This document shows positions 49,886 through 60,791 of a stretch of DNA of 64,000 nt, in pieces (positions within the stretch are counted from its first letter, which is position 1; the number at the start of each line of letters is the position of its first letter). The stretch lies in assembly GCF_003952385.1 (NCBI RefSeq), contig NZ_CP034444.1, positions 6,585,001-6,649,000 on the forward strand, written 5' to 3'. Under the pieces are notes generated by a model that did not search any database, had not been told where the DNA came from, and was given only the letters and a program-made list of their open reading frames with translations. Both the position numbers and the translations under genes were made by a program. This stretch comes from Mesorhizobium sp. M1D.F.Ca.ET.043.01.1.1. Lineage in GTDB: Bacteria; Pseudomonadota; Alphaproteobacteria; Rhizobiales; Rhizobiaceae.

Positions 49886-52800
49886 TCAGTGCAGGCGGCC
49901 GCTGGCGTGGGCCAGCATGGTGTAGACCTTGCCGGTGTCGGACGTGAGATAAGTCTGCGCCATGATGTTGTCGCGATCGTTGCGCGAGACGTCCTTGAGC
50001 AGCTTCTCGAAATCGTCGCAATAGCGGTCGACGGCGGCACGGAACTCGGCCTCGGCCTGATACTTGCGGCGGATCTCGTCGAAGGTCTGCTGGCCCTTCA
50101 GCGTGTAGAGCCGGCGCGTGAACACGTCGCGTTCGCCACGGCGATAGCGGTTCCACAGCTCGATCGAGGCGTCGTGGTCGATGGCGCGCGCGATGTCGAC
50201 GGACAGCGAGTTGAGCGATTCCATGACATGCAGCGGCGTGCGCTGTGCAGGCGCTGCGCGCGGCGCTTCGGCGGGCGCTGCCGGCTTCAGATCCTCCTCG
50301 CGCGAGGCGTTGGTCAGCAGATCGCGCACCCAGCCGCCCTGCGGTGTGCGGCCGTTCGGATCGCGGCGCGGCGCCTCGGCGGGGCGCTCGAGATCGAGCG
50401 TGCCGCGCAGCGTCGCCTCGCCGAGCGGTGCCTGCGGCGCGCGACGTTCCGGCTGCGGTTGCGGCTGAGGCTGCGGCGCCGGCGGACGGCGCAACGGCTG
50501 CTCGGCGGGGCGGGCAGGTGCCTGAGGCGCCGGGCGCAATCCGCGCGGCTCGCCGGCCTCGCTGCTGCCGCTGCGGCCGGATTTCGCAACGATATCCGAC
50601 AGTTCCTTGAGCGCGTTGATCTGCTCGGATACGGCGCGGCGGATGGCAGAGGTCGATTCCTTGGCCTCCTCCGGCATCTCGATGACGCCCTTCTTGAGCT
50701 CGGCGCGGGTCAGGTCCAGCTCGCTCTTGATGGAGCCCGCGGTGCGCCGCATCTCCTCGGTCGCGTCGGCGAAGCGCCGCGTCGCCGAATCGACGACCTC
50801 GGCGATGGCCGTGCGGATCTTCTCCGCCGATTCCATGGTGCGCCCTTCGGCGGTTTGCATCGTCTGACTGACCAGACTCTCGAATGAGCGCATCACCTTC
50901 TCGAGGTCTTCCGACTTCTTGACCAGTCCGACGGCGAGATCCTCGAGCGAGGATTGACGCTCCAGCGTGTGCTCCAGATTGCTCTGCGCGGAACCAAGCA
51001 GATTGGAAGCGCTGGACAGCAGGCGGCTGTGCTCGTCGAACTTGGTCGCGATCGAGGCGACCTCGCGCAACGTCGCCGACGACAGATCGGTGAGCCGAGT
51101 CGTATTCGAATCGACGAGACGCGCCGAACTGGCGAAGGTTTGCGCAGCCTTTTCCGTGGTCGAGGCGAAGCTCTGCGTGCTGCCGGTCAGGCGCTCCTCG
51201 ATCTGGCCGAGGTTAACGGCAGCCTGGTCGATCAGCTGACCGAGCTGTGCGCTGGAGTTGCCCATGCGGCCGATGAGGTCGGCAACGCTTTCGGCCAGCG
51301 TCGAGCGCGCGCCTTCGACGGCCGAAAGCGTCTCGGCGGTACGGCTGGCGAGCGCATTGACGAGGGCCGCGTTTTCGCTGCGCAGCTTCTCGGTTGCCCG
51401 TTCGGTGACCTCTTCCATGCTCTTTTGCAGCTCGGAACCGCCCTGGGCAAAGCGCTCGACCAGGGGACGCGCCGTCTCGTCGAGGATCTTCGACATCTCG
51501 GCGGAGCGCGCCGCGAGCATGGTGTTGAGCTCGCGGGTGTTGGCGCCGATGGTCTTTGCCGCATCGTTCGTGCTCTGGCCGATATGCTGGCCGACCGCCG
51601 TGAAGGTCTCGGCGATGACGTTGGCGCGCGAGATGAGCTGCGCCTCGGCGCTGGAGACCTGATCGTTGAGCTTCTGGCCCATGGTTTCGGCAGTGGAGGC
51701 GAGGCGGTTCTCGACGCTCGCCACCTGCTCTTCGACACGGGCAGCCGCCGCAGCGGCGCTTGAGGCCAGCCGCTCGTCGGCGCCGGCGAGCGCCTGCTCG
51801 ATCTCGCGGGCATGGACGGCGAGTTCCTGACCGGTCTGCCGGGCGCGATCGGCGACGCGCTGTTCGGTGGCGGCGAACGCGCCGACAATGGTGTCGGTAT
51901 GTTCGCCGATGCTCGAAGTGCTGCTGGCGATGCGCGACACCAGGCGGCTGTCGGCGTCGTCGAAGATGCGGGCAATCTCGGACGCCCGCGACGACAACGC
52001 TTCCGAGCCTTCCGCGATGCGCGAGATCAGATGCTGGTCGGCGGCATCGAAGATGCGGCCGAGATCGGAGGCGCGCGCGGCCAAGGCTTCGGCCGATTCG
52101 GTGATGCGCACGCTCAGCCGTTCGTCGGCGCCCTCGAAGTTGCGCAGGATGTCGCCGGCGCGAGCCGCCAGCGACTGGGCCGTCTCGACCGCGCGAGCGA
52201 CCAGCTTCTGGTCGGCGGCGTCGAAAGTGCCGGCGATCTCGCCGGCGCGGGCGGCCAGCTTGTCGGCAGTTTCCTCGGCGCGGGCCATGAGCGCGTTGGA
52301 CGCATCGTCGGCGCGGGCCATCAGCATGCTGGAGGTGTCCTGAGCACGCTCATGCAGACGGCGGTCGGCCTGCTCGAAGGCGTTGGCGATGTCTTCGGCC
52401 CTGGCGAGCAGCGCGGCCGAAGTCTGCTCGGCGCGTTCGGCGATCTGCTGATCGGCGTCGCTGAAGGCGGCTCCGGCCTGCTCATGCAGGGCGCTTGTGA
52501 CTTCCATCACCTTGTCGCGCAGCGCGCCGGCAACGAAGACGGCGGTCTTTTCGAGGACGCCGCGCACATTGTCGACACCGGTCGAGAGCGCCCGCTCCAT
52601 GGTGCTGGCGCGCTCTTCGATGATGCCGGTCTGGCGGCTGAAGGCCTGCTCGATCTTCTCGACATCGGCCGCGATCGCCGCCGAGATGTCGCTGCTCTTG
52701 GCGGCGATCTGGTCGATGTGGCCGGACACCGAACGGTCGACGTCCTTGCGCGCATCGGCGAGCTTGGCGAGATCCTCCTCAAGGGCGCGAGCCAGCGTGT

Positions 52801-55800
52801 TGCGCCCTTCGGACAGCTTGCCGACATGACCGGCGATGATGTCGTCGATCTCCGAGCGGCTTTCCGCCAGCTTCTGCAGGTCGGTTTCGAGCGCACGCTT
52901 GAGGATATCACGGCCTTCGGCAAGCTTCTCGACCTGGCCGGAGACCAGCCCGTCGATGCCGGCCCGGCTTTCGGCCAGCTTGGCGAGATCGGCCTCGAGA
53001 GCCCGCGTGAGCACATCGCGGCCCTCGGCGAGCTTCTCGACCTGGCCGGCAACGAGGCCATCGATCGAGGAGCGGCTTTCGGCGAGCTTGGCAAGATCCG
53101 CTTCGAGCGCCCGCTTGAGGATGTCGCGGCCTTCGGCGAGCTTCTCGACCTGGCCGGCGACCAGCCCGTCGATCGAGGAGCGGCTTTCGGCCAGCTTGGC
53201 GAGGTCATCCTCCAACGCCTTCGACAGCGTCGCGCGGTCCTGCGAGAGCCTGTCGACGTGAGTCTGCATGAGACCGCTGGCATTGATCATGTCGGAATCG
53301 AGGGCGTGCGACAGCTCGGCGCGATGGTCGCTGATCTTCTGCGAATGATCGACGATGGCGCCCTGGATGGTGTTGAGGTCGGCTTCCAGCGCGCGCTTGA
53401 GGATGTCGCGGCCTTCGGCGAGCTTCTCGACTTGGCCGGCGACCAGGCCGTCGATCGAGGAGCGGCTCTCGGCGAGCTTGGCCAGATCGTCCTCGAGCGA
53501 CTTCGACAGCACCGAGCGGTCCTGCACAAGCCGGTTCTGGTGGTCGGAGATCGCGCCGCTGACCGTCTGCAGGTCGGCTTCCAGAGCCTTCGACAGCTGC
53601 GCGCGGTCGTCCAGCACCTTGTCGGAGTGTCCGGCGATGGCGCCCCTGATCGTGTTGAGGTCCGCCTCCAGGGCGCGCTTGAGGATGTCGCGGCCTTCGG
53701 CGAGCTTCTCGACCTGGCCGGCGACCAGACCGTCGATCGAGGCGCGGCTCTCGGCCAGTTTGGCGAGGTCGGATTCCAGCGTCTGCGACAGCAGGCTGCG
53801 GTCCTCGACGAGCTTGCCGGCATGACTGTCGATCAGGCCGCGGATGCCGCTCAGGTCGCCTTCCAGCGCGCGGCTGAGCTCGCCCCGATCCTCGGCGAGC
53901 TTGGTCGAATGGGTCTCGATCAGGTTCCTGATGCCGATGATGTCGGTCTCGAGTGCCTTGGCGAGCACCGCGCGCCCTTCGGCGATCTTCTCGACCTGGC
54001 CGGCGACCAGGCCGTCGATCGAAGTGCGGCTGTCCGCCAGCTTGCCGAGGTCAGCTTCCAGCGCGCGCGCCAGAATGTTGCGGCCCTCGGCCAGTTTGCC
54101 GACATGACCAGCGACCATTTCATCAATCATCGTGCGGGCTTGCACGAGTCTGCCGGAGTCTTCGTTCAAGGCCTGGGAGAGGCGGTTGCGACCCTCTTCG
54201 AGCTGTTCGAGATGGCTGCCCAGCGAAGCATCGATGGCGGCGCGCGACTCGTTGACCTTGCGCAGGTCCTCTTCCAAGGCGCGCGAGATCAAACCGCGGC
54301 CTTCCGACAGCTTCTGCACCTGATTGGTGACGGCGGCATCGATCTCGGCGCGACCCTCGGCGAACTTCGCCAGGTCCTCCTGCATGGCGGCGGCCATGCG
54401 GTCGCGGCTTTCGGAGAGCATGCGGCTGTGGTTCTCGACGGCTTCTTCAATGCCGACACGAGCATTGGCGAGCCGCTGGATGTCGGAGTCGAACGAGCGC
54501 GACACGACGTGTCGGGCGGCCTCCATGCGTCCGGCGAAATCGGTGGCGCGGGCTTCGAGCATGGATGAGGTCGACGAGATGATATCGGCCATGTCTGCGC
54601 CGATCTGCGTCTTGCCCTGGTCGATCATCGCCGACAGCTGGTCCTTGCTCTCGGCAAATGTGCCGGCGATCTCGCGCGCACGTTCGACCAGGGTCTCGTT
54701 GATCTGGCGGGCACGGGCCTCGAGCGCGGCATTGAGCTTCTGCGTGCCGGTGTCGAGCGCTTCGGCGCGGGTCTGGAACTCGCCGATCAGCGCCTGGCCG
54801 CGCTCGGCCAGCGTCCGCTCGATGCCGCTGAGGCTCGCTTCGAATTCGGAGCTCAGCGAACGCGCGGCGCCGCCGAGCAGCGAGACCATGCCGCTGGTGC
54901 GGTCGTCGAGCAGGTCGGTCAGCGAGCGGGTAAGGCCGTCGGTGGTGTCGGTCAGCTTGGCGATGCGGGTGTCGAGCAGGCTGGCGAAGGCCTCACCCGA
55001 GGTCGACAGGCGGTCGGTGATCGAATCGAGCCGGGTTTCGACCGAATCGAAGATCGAGGTCGAGCTTTCGTTGATGCGGTCGATCAGCGTGTCGCCGGAA
55101 TTGTTGATCGTCATCGACAGCTTGGTCGAGGCGTTGAGGATCGAGTCGCGGATGATGTCGCTGGCCGAGCCGATCTCGTCGCGCAGCGTCTCATGGGCGC
55201 CGGCGATCGAGGCGCGCACACGCTCGGCATGGGTGACGACCGCTTCGCGTTCGCTGCCCAGCCCGTCAACCAGCGAGCGGATGCGGGCCTCGTTCTCGGA
55301 ATAGGAGCGCTCGATCTGGCTGACTTCGCTGTGGACGAGCGTTTCGAGCTCGACGGCGCGCGCCAGAGTGCGCTCGATGCCTTCGCCCATGGCCGCCACC
55401 TCGCGGCGCACGGCCTGGCCGATCATCATGACGCGATCCTGGGCAAGGTTTTCCGGCTCGGCGAGGCGGAAGGCCACTTCGGTCATCGATTGCGCGGCAA
55501 GGCGCATTTCCTGCGCGCGCCGGATCATCGCCGCGAAGGCCCAAAACAGAATGACCGGGATGATCGCCGCGACCGCCAGGCCGATCAGCTCGGGACGGGC
55601 GAAGAACTGGTCGAAGGTGCGGATCTTCCAGATGCCCGAACCGAACAGAAGGTTGGCGAGGCCGCCGGCGCCCGCAATCCAGGCGAGAGAAATGAACGCT
55701 ACGACCCAGTAGACAGTGCTCGACGCACGCCGGTTGAGGCTGTGCAGAAGCGTCCGGTAATCCTTCTGGCGGTCATCGTTTGCCGGCGTGAAACCGGCGG

Positions 55801-56098
55801 GAGCAGGCGTGAAGCCGGCCGGCTGCGGACCGCGCGATTCGACCGGCCGCAGCTCAGCCGGCTTAGGCTGAGGCGCCGCCTTCGCGGCCTGAGGCTCATT
55901 TGCCGGCTCAGCCCTCTGGCTGCGGCCTTCGCGCGCCAGTTCGTCCGCGGCGGCCGAAATCTGGGCTTCGAGATCTTCCATCGACGCGACCATGTCGAGC
56001 CCGCCTTCGCCGCCGTTAAGGTCAAGGTCAAGCGCCTTTTCCAGTTCCGCGGCTACGTCGCTCTCGAGGGATTTGGTCGTCGTCGGTTTCTTAGCCAT
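49886..56098 (-). CDS. gpr: Growth Pole Ring (GPR/RgsE) homologue, giant coiled-coil membrane protein
   Basis: A 2070-residue protein. Order: acidic N-terminus, Pro-rich linker (70-107), two membrane helices (about 129-152 and 171-192), then a helical coiled-coil region from about 200 to 1800 resembling apolipoprotein-type repeats, a Pro/Gln/Arg-rich linker (about 1860-1950), and a conserved C-terminal domain (SLSVDIARAIDHDASIELWN to YCDDFEKLLKDVSRNDRDN). This architecture and length match the Agrobacterium Growth Pole Ring protein (about 2115 residues) and S. meliloti RgsE, which form a ring at the growing pole needed for polar elongation. Residues about 560-1130 contain 36-residue tandem repeats. 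The neighbouring genes do not define its role. Identification rests on recall of this architecture. Confidence 0.85.
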   Translation of the reverse strand: MAKKPTTTKSLESDVAAELEKALDLDLNGGEGGLDMVASMEDLEAQISAAADELAREGRSQRAEPANEPQAAKAAPQPKPAELRPVESRGPQPAGFTPAPAGFTPANDDRQKDYRTLLHSLNRRASSTVYWVVAFISLAWIAGAGGLANLLFGSGIWKIRTFDQFFARPELIGLAVAAIIPVILFWAFAAMIRRAQEMRLAAQSMTEVAFRLAEPENLAQDRVMMIGQAVRREVAAMGEGIERTLARAVELETLVHSEVSQIERSYSENEARIRSLVDGLGSEREAVVTHAERVRASIAGAHETLRDEIGSASDIIRDSILNASTKLSMTINNSGDTLIDRINESSTSIFDSVETRLDSITDRLSTSGEAFASLLDTRIAKLTDTTDGLTRSLTDLLDDRTSGMVSLLGGAARSLSSEFEASLSGIERTLAERGQALIGEFQTRAEALDTGTQKLNAALEARARQINETLVERAREIAGTFAESKDQLSAMIDQGKTQIGADMADIISSTSSMLEARATDFAGRMEAARHVVSRSFDSDIQRLANARVGIEEAVENHSRMLSESRDRMAAAMQEDLAKFAEGRAEIDAAVTNQVQKLSEGRGLISRALEEDLRKVNESRAAIDASLGSHLEQLEEGRNRLSQALNEDSGRLVQARTMIDEMVAGHVGKLAEGRNILARALEADLGKLADSRTSIDGLVAGQVEKIAEGRAVLAKALETDIIGIRNLIETHSTKLAEDRGELSRALEGDLSGIRGLIDSHAGKLVEDRSLLSQTLESDLAKLAESRASIDGLVAGQVEKLAEGRDILKRALEADLNTIRGAIAGHSDKVLDDRAQLSKALEADLQTVSGAISDHQNRLVQDRSVLSKSLEDDLAKLAESRSSIDGLVAGQVEKLAEGRDILKRALEADLNTIQGAIVDHSQKISDHRAELSHALDSDMINASGLMQTHVDRLSQDRATLSKALEDDLAKLAESRSSIDGLVAGQVEKLAEGRDILKRALEADLAKLAESRSSIDGLVAGQVEKLAEGRDVLTRALEADLAKLAESRAGIDGLVSGQVEKLAEGRDILKRALETDLQKLAESRSEIDDIIAGHVGKLSEGRNTLARALEEDLAKLADARKDVDRSVSGHIDQIAAKSSDISAAIAADVEKIEQAFSRQTGIIEERASTMERALSTGVDNVRGVLEKTAVFVAGALRDKVMEVTSALHEQAGAAFSDADQQIAERAEQTSAALLARAEDIANAFEQADRRLHERAQDTSSMLMARADDASNALMARAEETADKLAARAGEIAGTFDAADQKLVARAVETAQSLAARAGDILRNFEGADERLSVRITESAEALAARASDLGRIFDAADQHLISRIAEGSEALSSRASEIARIFDDADSRLVSRIASSTSSIGEHTDTIVGAFAATEQRVADRARQTGQELAVHAREIEQALAGADERLASSAAAAAARVEEQVASVENRLASTAETMGQKLNDQVSSAEAQLISRANVIAETFTAVGQHIGQSTNDAAKTIGANTRELNTMLAARSAEMSKILDETARPLVERFAQGGSELQKSMEEVTERATEKLRSENAALVNALASRTAETLSAVEGARSTLAESVADLIGRMGNSSAQLGQLIDQAAVNLGQIEERLTGSTQSFASTTEKAAQTFASSARLVDSNTTRLTDLSSATLREVASIATKFDEHSRLLSSASNLLGSAQSNLEHTLERQSSLEDLAVGLVKKSEDLEKVMRSFESLVSQTMQTAEGRTMESAEKIRTAIAEVVDSATRRFADATEEMRRTAGSIKSELDLTRAELKKGVIEMPEEAKESTSAIRRAVSEQINALKELSDIVAKSGRSGSSEAGEPRGLRPAPQAPARPAEQPLRRPPAPQPQPQPQPERRAPQAPLGEATLRGTLDLERPAEAPRRDPNGRTPQGGWVRDLLTNASREEDLKPAAPAEAPRAAPAQRTPLHVMESLNSLSVDIARAIDHDASIELWNRYRRGERDVFTRRLYTLKGQQTFDEIRRKYQAEAEFRAAVDRYCDDFEKLLKDVSRNDRDNIMAQTYLTSDTGKVYTMLAHASGRLH
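52700..54420 (-). repeat. Coding tandem repeats of about 108 bp within gpr
   Basis: The gpr frame repeats a 36-residue unit about 16 times. Six units carry the near-identical core SIDGLVAGQVEKLAEGRD, the best conserved at about 52900-53200, 53400-53480 and 53700-53760, interleaved with diverged units (for example DHSQKISDHRAELSHALD). The high identity between copies should allow recombination and length variation between strains. Confidence 0.85.
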
Positions 56099-56383
56099 GC
56101 CTTCGCTACCCTGTACTAGCTGCCGCGGGACTTATGATTTTGGCCTGATTCTGGCTTGTCTGGTCCCAGACAGGAGGCTGAAAATGGACGTTCGTATCGT
56201 AATGACACACAGGGGTAAAGAAAACATGCATTCCGGGCGATACGTAAAACTTTAAATATAGGGTTAACGGAGGCGTGATTTGGGCTGCCTCCGTGACAAC
56301 ATTTTTCCAAGGCAACCGTTAACCCGATGGCGACGCGGGTCGCCTATTTTTTTGGCGGCGAGCCGCCTTTTGCAGGAGTTGCA
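56099..56383. other. Divergent intergenic region between gpr and the Hpt gene
   Basis: Contains a 16-bp palindrome TGTCTGGTCCCAGACA (56157-56172) and a longer inverted repeat ACGGAGGC/GCCTCCGT (56268-56275 and 56287-56294) around AT-rich DNA (TTTAAATATAGGGTTAAC at 56252-56269). A 23-codon frame from 56184 with AGGAGG is too short to call. The promoters of the two divergent genes must lie here. No known regulator site is clear. Confidence 0.5.
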
Positions 56384-56758
56384 GTGCGTATGCGTGGTGA
56401 CATTGGAATCGCGTTTTCCATGCCCGGCGGCGACGTGTCGGGAACGGCAGGGTCGCGACCTGTGGATATGGCACATCTTGCGCGGCAGACGATGGATGAT
56501 CGCGCGCTCGAACAGGAGGTGCTGGCGCTCTTCGTGCAGCAGGCGCTTTCGGTGCGCGACAAGATCCTCGATGCCGATGCCAAGGAACGGGTGCTCCTTG
56601 CACACAGCCTGAAAGGCTCGGCGCGCGGCATCGGCGCCTTTGCCGTCGCCGAATGCGCCGCGGCAATCGAAAAGCAGCCTGAGGACGCCCGCACCCTGAA
56701 GAAGCTCGGCATTTTGATCGAGGAAGTGCGGGACTTCATCGCCGCCATCAGCCGCTGA
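56384..56758 (+). CDS. Hpt-domain phosphotransfer protein
   Basis: A protein of about 124 residues containing a histidine-phosphotransfer (Hpt) domain. The phosphorylated His is in LLAHSLKGSARGIGAFAVAE (H-S-L-K-G-S-A), about residue 74. The helices before it (ALEQEVLALFVQQALSVRDK) fit a four-helix Hpt bundle. It has no kinase or receiver domain, so it should shuttle phosphate between partners encoded elsewhere. GTG 56384, with AGGAG 5 bases upstream, is favoured; ATG 56390 is possible. Transcribed divergently from gpr, which invites a cell-cycle or pole link but nothing proves it. Confidence 0.85.
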   Translation: MRMRGDIGIAFSMPGGDVSGTAGSRPVDMAHLARQTMDDRALEQEVLALFVQQALSVRDKILDADAKERVLLAHSLKGSARGIGAFAVAECAAAIEKQPEDARTLKKLGILIEEVRDFIAAISR

Positions 56759-56922
56759 AGCGTGGTGCTTCAGAGGATTCGAGCGACGCGCTTTCCAACC
56801 GGCCGCCGCCTTACGGGCGGCAACCGCCCACCTTCTGAAAAACGTCATTTGGTGGCGTTTTCCCGCCGCAGTTGACTTGTCCGGTGGAGTGATTATCTCC
56901 GCTGCGACTCCTCAGGTGACCA

Positions 56923-57243
56923 ATGACCAAGCTGACTTACATCGCCAATGACGGCACTCAATTCGACGTGGAAGCCGAAAACGGGTCGACCGTCATGGAA
57001 AACGCGATCCGCAACGCGGTGCCGGGCATCGAGGCGGAATGCGGCGGCGCCTGCGCCTGCGCGACCTGCCATGTCTATGTCGACGAGGCTTGGACATCCG
57101 AGGTCGGCGAGCCGGAGGCGATGGAGGAGGACATGCTGGACTTCGCCTATGACGTCCGGCCGAATTCGCGCCTGTCCTGCCAGATCAAGGTGCGCGACGC
57201 GCTCGACGGCCTCGTCGTGCGCGTGCCCGAACGCCAGGGCTGA
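56923..57243 (+). CDS. [2Fe-2S] ferredoxin, adrenodoxin/FdxB type
   Basis: A 106-residue vertebrate-type [2Fe-2S] ferredoxin. The cluster ligands are Cys40, Cys46, Cys49 and Cys86 (C-x5-C-x2-C ... LSCQI), as in adrenodoxin, FdxB and the ferredoxins that serve Fe-S assembly and P450 enzymes. Acidic patch [16 protein letters not shown] is the partner-docking site. A ferredoxin reductase gene follows 96 bases downstream, so they likely form an NADPH-to-ferredoxin electron chain. Confidence 0.93.
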   Translation: MTKLTYIANDGTQFDVEAENGSTVMENAIRNAVPGIEAECGGACACATCHVYVDEAWTSEVGEPEAMEEDMLDFAYDVRPNSRLSCQIKVRDALDGLVVRVPERQG

Positions 57244-58371
<1,128 letters not shown>

Positions 58372-58376
58372 CGTCA

Positions 58377-59864
58377 TCATTCGGCGAGCACGGGCGCGGC
58401 GTCCACCTCCTTGCCGCGCAGCGGCTTTTCCGGCATCAGCGCCAGCGCGATCAATGCCAGGACGAGCGTGATGCCGGCAGCGAGGAAGATCATCACGAAC
58501 GGCATCGCCGAGGGCAGCTCGAGATGCGCTTGCGAGGCCTCCGCGGCTAAAGGCAGGCCATAGCCGAGCGCGACGGCGCCGAGCATGGCGACGCCCAGCG
58601 CGCCGCCCAGCGAACGCAGGAAGGTCAGGACGCCGGTCGCGACGCCGAGATGGGCGCGATCGACCGCATTCTGGACCGAGACGGTGCTGACCGGATAGGT
58701 CGTGCCGCTGCCCAGGCCGATGAGGGTCGTCAGGATTTCGACTTCGAGCAGCGAGGCGTGTCCCGCAATGGCGCTGAGCACGCTGATGCAGACGATCGCC
58801 AAAATGAGGCCGACCATGGCGATGCGCTTGTAGTGGACGAAGCGCGGGATCATGCGGCCGCTGAAGGTGGCGCCGGCGACGGTGCCGAGCAGGAGACCCA
58901 GCATGGCAGTGCCGGACTCGCTGACCGAGAGCCCGACGACCGACTGCAGATAGACCGGCAGATATACGGACGCGCCGATGTTTGCCGCCTGCAGGAGGAA
59001 CAACGACAGTGTGCCGGCGAGCACGATTCGATTGCCCAGCACTTCGAGCGAGATGAGCGGCTCGGCGGCCCTCACCAGCCGCAGCGCGAACAACACCCAG
59101 AACACGGCCGAGCAGGCCACCAGGCCGAGGATTTCCGGCGAGAACCATGGATAGGTGCTGCCGCCCCAGTTGAGCGCCAGGAGCAGCAGCGCCGTGGCGA
59201 CCACCAGAAGCACCGCGCCCAGCCCGTCGATGCGGTGATGCTTGGCCGCGATCGGCAGCTTCTTCAGCGGGTTGTTGATGATCGCCATCGCCAGGAAGCC
59301 GATCGGCAGGTTGATCCAGAAGATCAGCGACCAGTGCAGGTGCTCGGCGAAGACACCGCCAAGCAGCGGACCGGCGACACTGGCGACGGCCCAGGTGCCG
59401 GCTATCCATGCGGCGTAGCGCGCCCGTTCGCGCGGCGGCACGAGGTCGCCGATGACGGTTTGCGCCAGCGCGAACAGACCGCCGCCGCCCGCGCCCTGGA
59501 TCGCCCGTCCGATGACCAGCACCAGCATGCTGGGGGCAAGCGCGCTGACCAGCGATCCCAGAAGGAAGATCAGGATGGCGGCATAGATCACCGGCCGGCG
59601 GCCGTAGACGTCGGAAATCTTGCCGTAGAGCGGCGCCATCGCGGTCCCCGTCAGCAGGTAGCCGGCCACGATCCAGGGCAGATATTCGGCGTGGCCGAGC
59701 GCACGCGCTATGGTCGGCAAGGCAGGCGCGACGATGGTCTGGTCAAGCGCCGCCAAAAGCATCGACAGCAGCACGCCGCCGATGATGGCGTTCTTCTCGC
59801 TCTCGCTGATCGGCGGCGAGGCGGATGTCGCCATCGTCGTGCGATTGTCGACGGTCTGGTCCAT
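58377..59864 (-). CDS. DHA2-type MFS multidrug exporter
   Basis: A 495-residue MFS transporter of the 14-helix DHA2 (EmrB/QacA) family. The family motif LDQTIVAPALPTIARALG (motif D1) is in the first helix, GKISDVYGRRPVIYAAILIF is motif A, and GAGGGGLFALAQTVIGDLVP is motif B-like. The hydrophobic segments fit 14 helices. It exports drugs or metabolites by proton antiport; substrate unknown. Convergent with the reductase gene, 5 bases apart. No adjacent TetR/MarR regulator or EmrA-type adaptor gene lies in the window. Confidence 0.93.
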   Translation of the reverse strand: MDQTVDNRTTMATSASPPISESEKNAIIGGVLLSMLLAALDQTIVAPALPTIARALGHAEYLPWIVAGYLLTGTAMAPLYGKISDVYGRRPVIYAAILIFLLGSLVSALAPSMLVLVIGRAIQGAGGGGLFALAQTVIGDLVPPRERARYAAWIAGTWAVASVAGPLLGGVFAEHLHWSLIFWINLPIGFLAMAIINNPLKKLPIAAKHHRIDGLGAVLLVVATALLLLALNWGGSTYPWFSPEILGLVACSAVFWVLFALRLVRAAEPLISLEVLGNRIVLAGTLSLFLLQAANIGASVYLPVYLQSVVGLSVSESGTAMLGLLLGTVAGATFSGRMIPRFVHYKRIAMVGLILAIVCISVLSAIAGHASLLEVEILTTLIGLGSGTTYPVSTVSVQNAVDRAHLGVATGVLTFLRSLGGALGVAMLGAVALGYGLPLAAEASQAHLELPSAMPFVMIFLAAGITLVLALIALALMPEKPLRGKEVDAAPVLAE

Positions 59865-60086
59865 GCGTCATTCTTTCAAGGTCTGGTGCGCCGCCGGCGA
59901 GAAGCAGTCGACGCGGGGGCGTTATCCGCCTGTCGTTCGTGTCGTGTGTTGGCAAGGTCAGCCAGACGGAGAACCCGATATATGTCGTTCGGTATAGGCC
60001 GTTTTCGACCACCGCTCGAAAGTTTTTCGAAGCTGGCACCATGTTTCGGCGGGATTGGCTTTCGCCGGCACCGCCGCTCCGAATGG

Positions 60087-60707
60087 TCAAGCCGGCGGCA
60101 ACTTGCCGCTTTGGATGCGCTGCATCCGGTAGCGCAGAAGCCGGATGATCCGGCTCTCGAAGTTGACGCCTTCGACACGGTCGAACTGAACCTGGGCGCG
60201 ATCGTGCTTGGCGAGGACGGCGGCGGAAATCTCGGCGGCCTTCGCCTTCGCGGCTTCGCAGGTCTTTTGCGGATACGTCGCCTTCAGCGCGTCCTCGAGT
60301 TCGCGTGCATGGTTCTTGGCGATCTCGACGTGGCGCTCCTCGTGGCGCTTGATGTCGGCCGACAGCGTGTCCCAGAACAGCCTGACCTCCGGCTCGGCCT
60401 TGCGCGGACGCCGCCATTCCGGGAGGATCACCTTGACTTTCACAGTGACCTGCGCGTTCGCGATCCGGCAGGAATCCGCCGTCTGCGCGTAGCTGACCCG
60501 GGTGGTGAAAGCCATCTGCGTGGCGCCTGGGTGCCTGGAGCCGGTGCTCTTCACTTCAGGGCCGTTCTTCGTCAGCTGCTTTTCGATGTCGTCCAGCGTG
60601 CGGCCGCCGACGCTGAAATAGCTGTAGGACTTGACCAGATTGGCTGCGCCGGCCGGCATGGCGGCGAAAGTCAGCATCAGGACACAGAGCAGGGAGCGGT
60701 TCATCAT
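60087..60707 (-). CDS. DUF922 secreted zinc-peptidase-like protein
   Basis: A 206-residue exported protein with signal peptide LLCVLMLTFAAMPAGAA. A zinc-type H-E-x-x-H is present (IKRHEERHVEIAKNHARELE), within a DUF922 domain (YSYFSVGGRTLDDIEKQLTK to RVEGVNFESRIIRL). DUF922 proteins are predicted metallopeptidases; activity is unproven. ATG 60707 (or 60704) follows AGAGGCAAC. Divergent from folP, with 84 bases between. Confidence 0.85.
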   Translation of the reverse strand: MMNRSLLCVLMLTFAAMPAGAANLVKSYSYFSVGGRTLDDIEKQLTKNGPEVKSTGSRHPGATQMAFTTRVSYAQTADSCRIANAQVTVKVKVILPEWRRPRKAEPEVRLFWDTLSADIKRHEERHVEIAKNHARELEDALKATYPQKTCEAAKAKAAEISAAVLAKHDRAQVQFDRVEGVNFESRIIRLLRYRMQRIQSGKLPPA

Positions 60708-60791
60708 GTTGCCTCTTCTTGCACCTTGCTTTACGGGCCTTGCCAGCGCAACGGAATTGATTTCGCGCGGATCACGCATGGTTGATGGACA

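Noticed and set aside
52700..54420. CRISPR-like or intergenic repeat array
   Set aside because: The 108-bp repeats lie in an uninterrupted coding frame and keep it, so they are protein repeats and not a CRISPR array.
51812..54568. 918-codon plus-strand open frame opposite gpr
   Set aside because: A shadow caused by the high GC and repetitive codons of gpr. The product has no recognisable domain and repeats in step with the real gene.
56252..56269. CtrA-binding site TTAA-N-TTAAC upstream of gpr
   Set aside because: The spacer between the two TTAA half-sites is 8 rather than the required 7 bases, so the match is not convincing.
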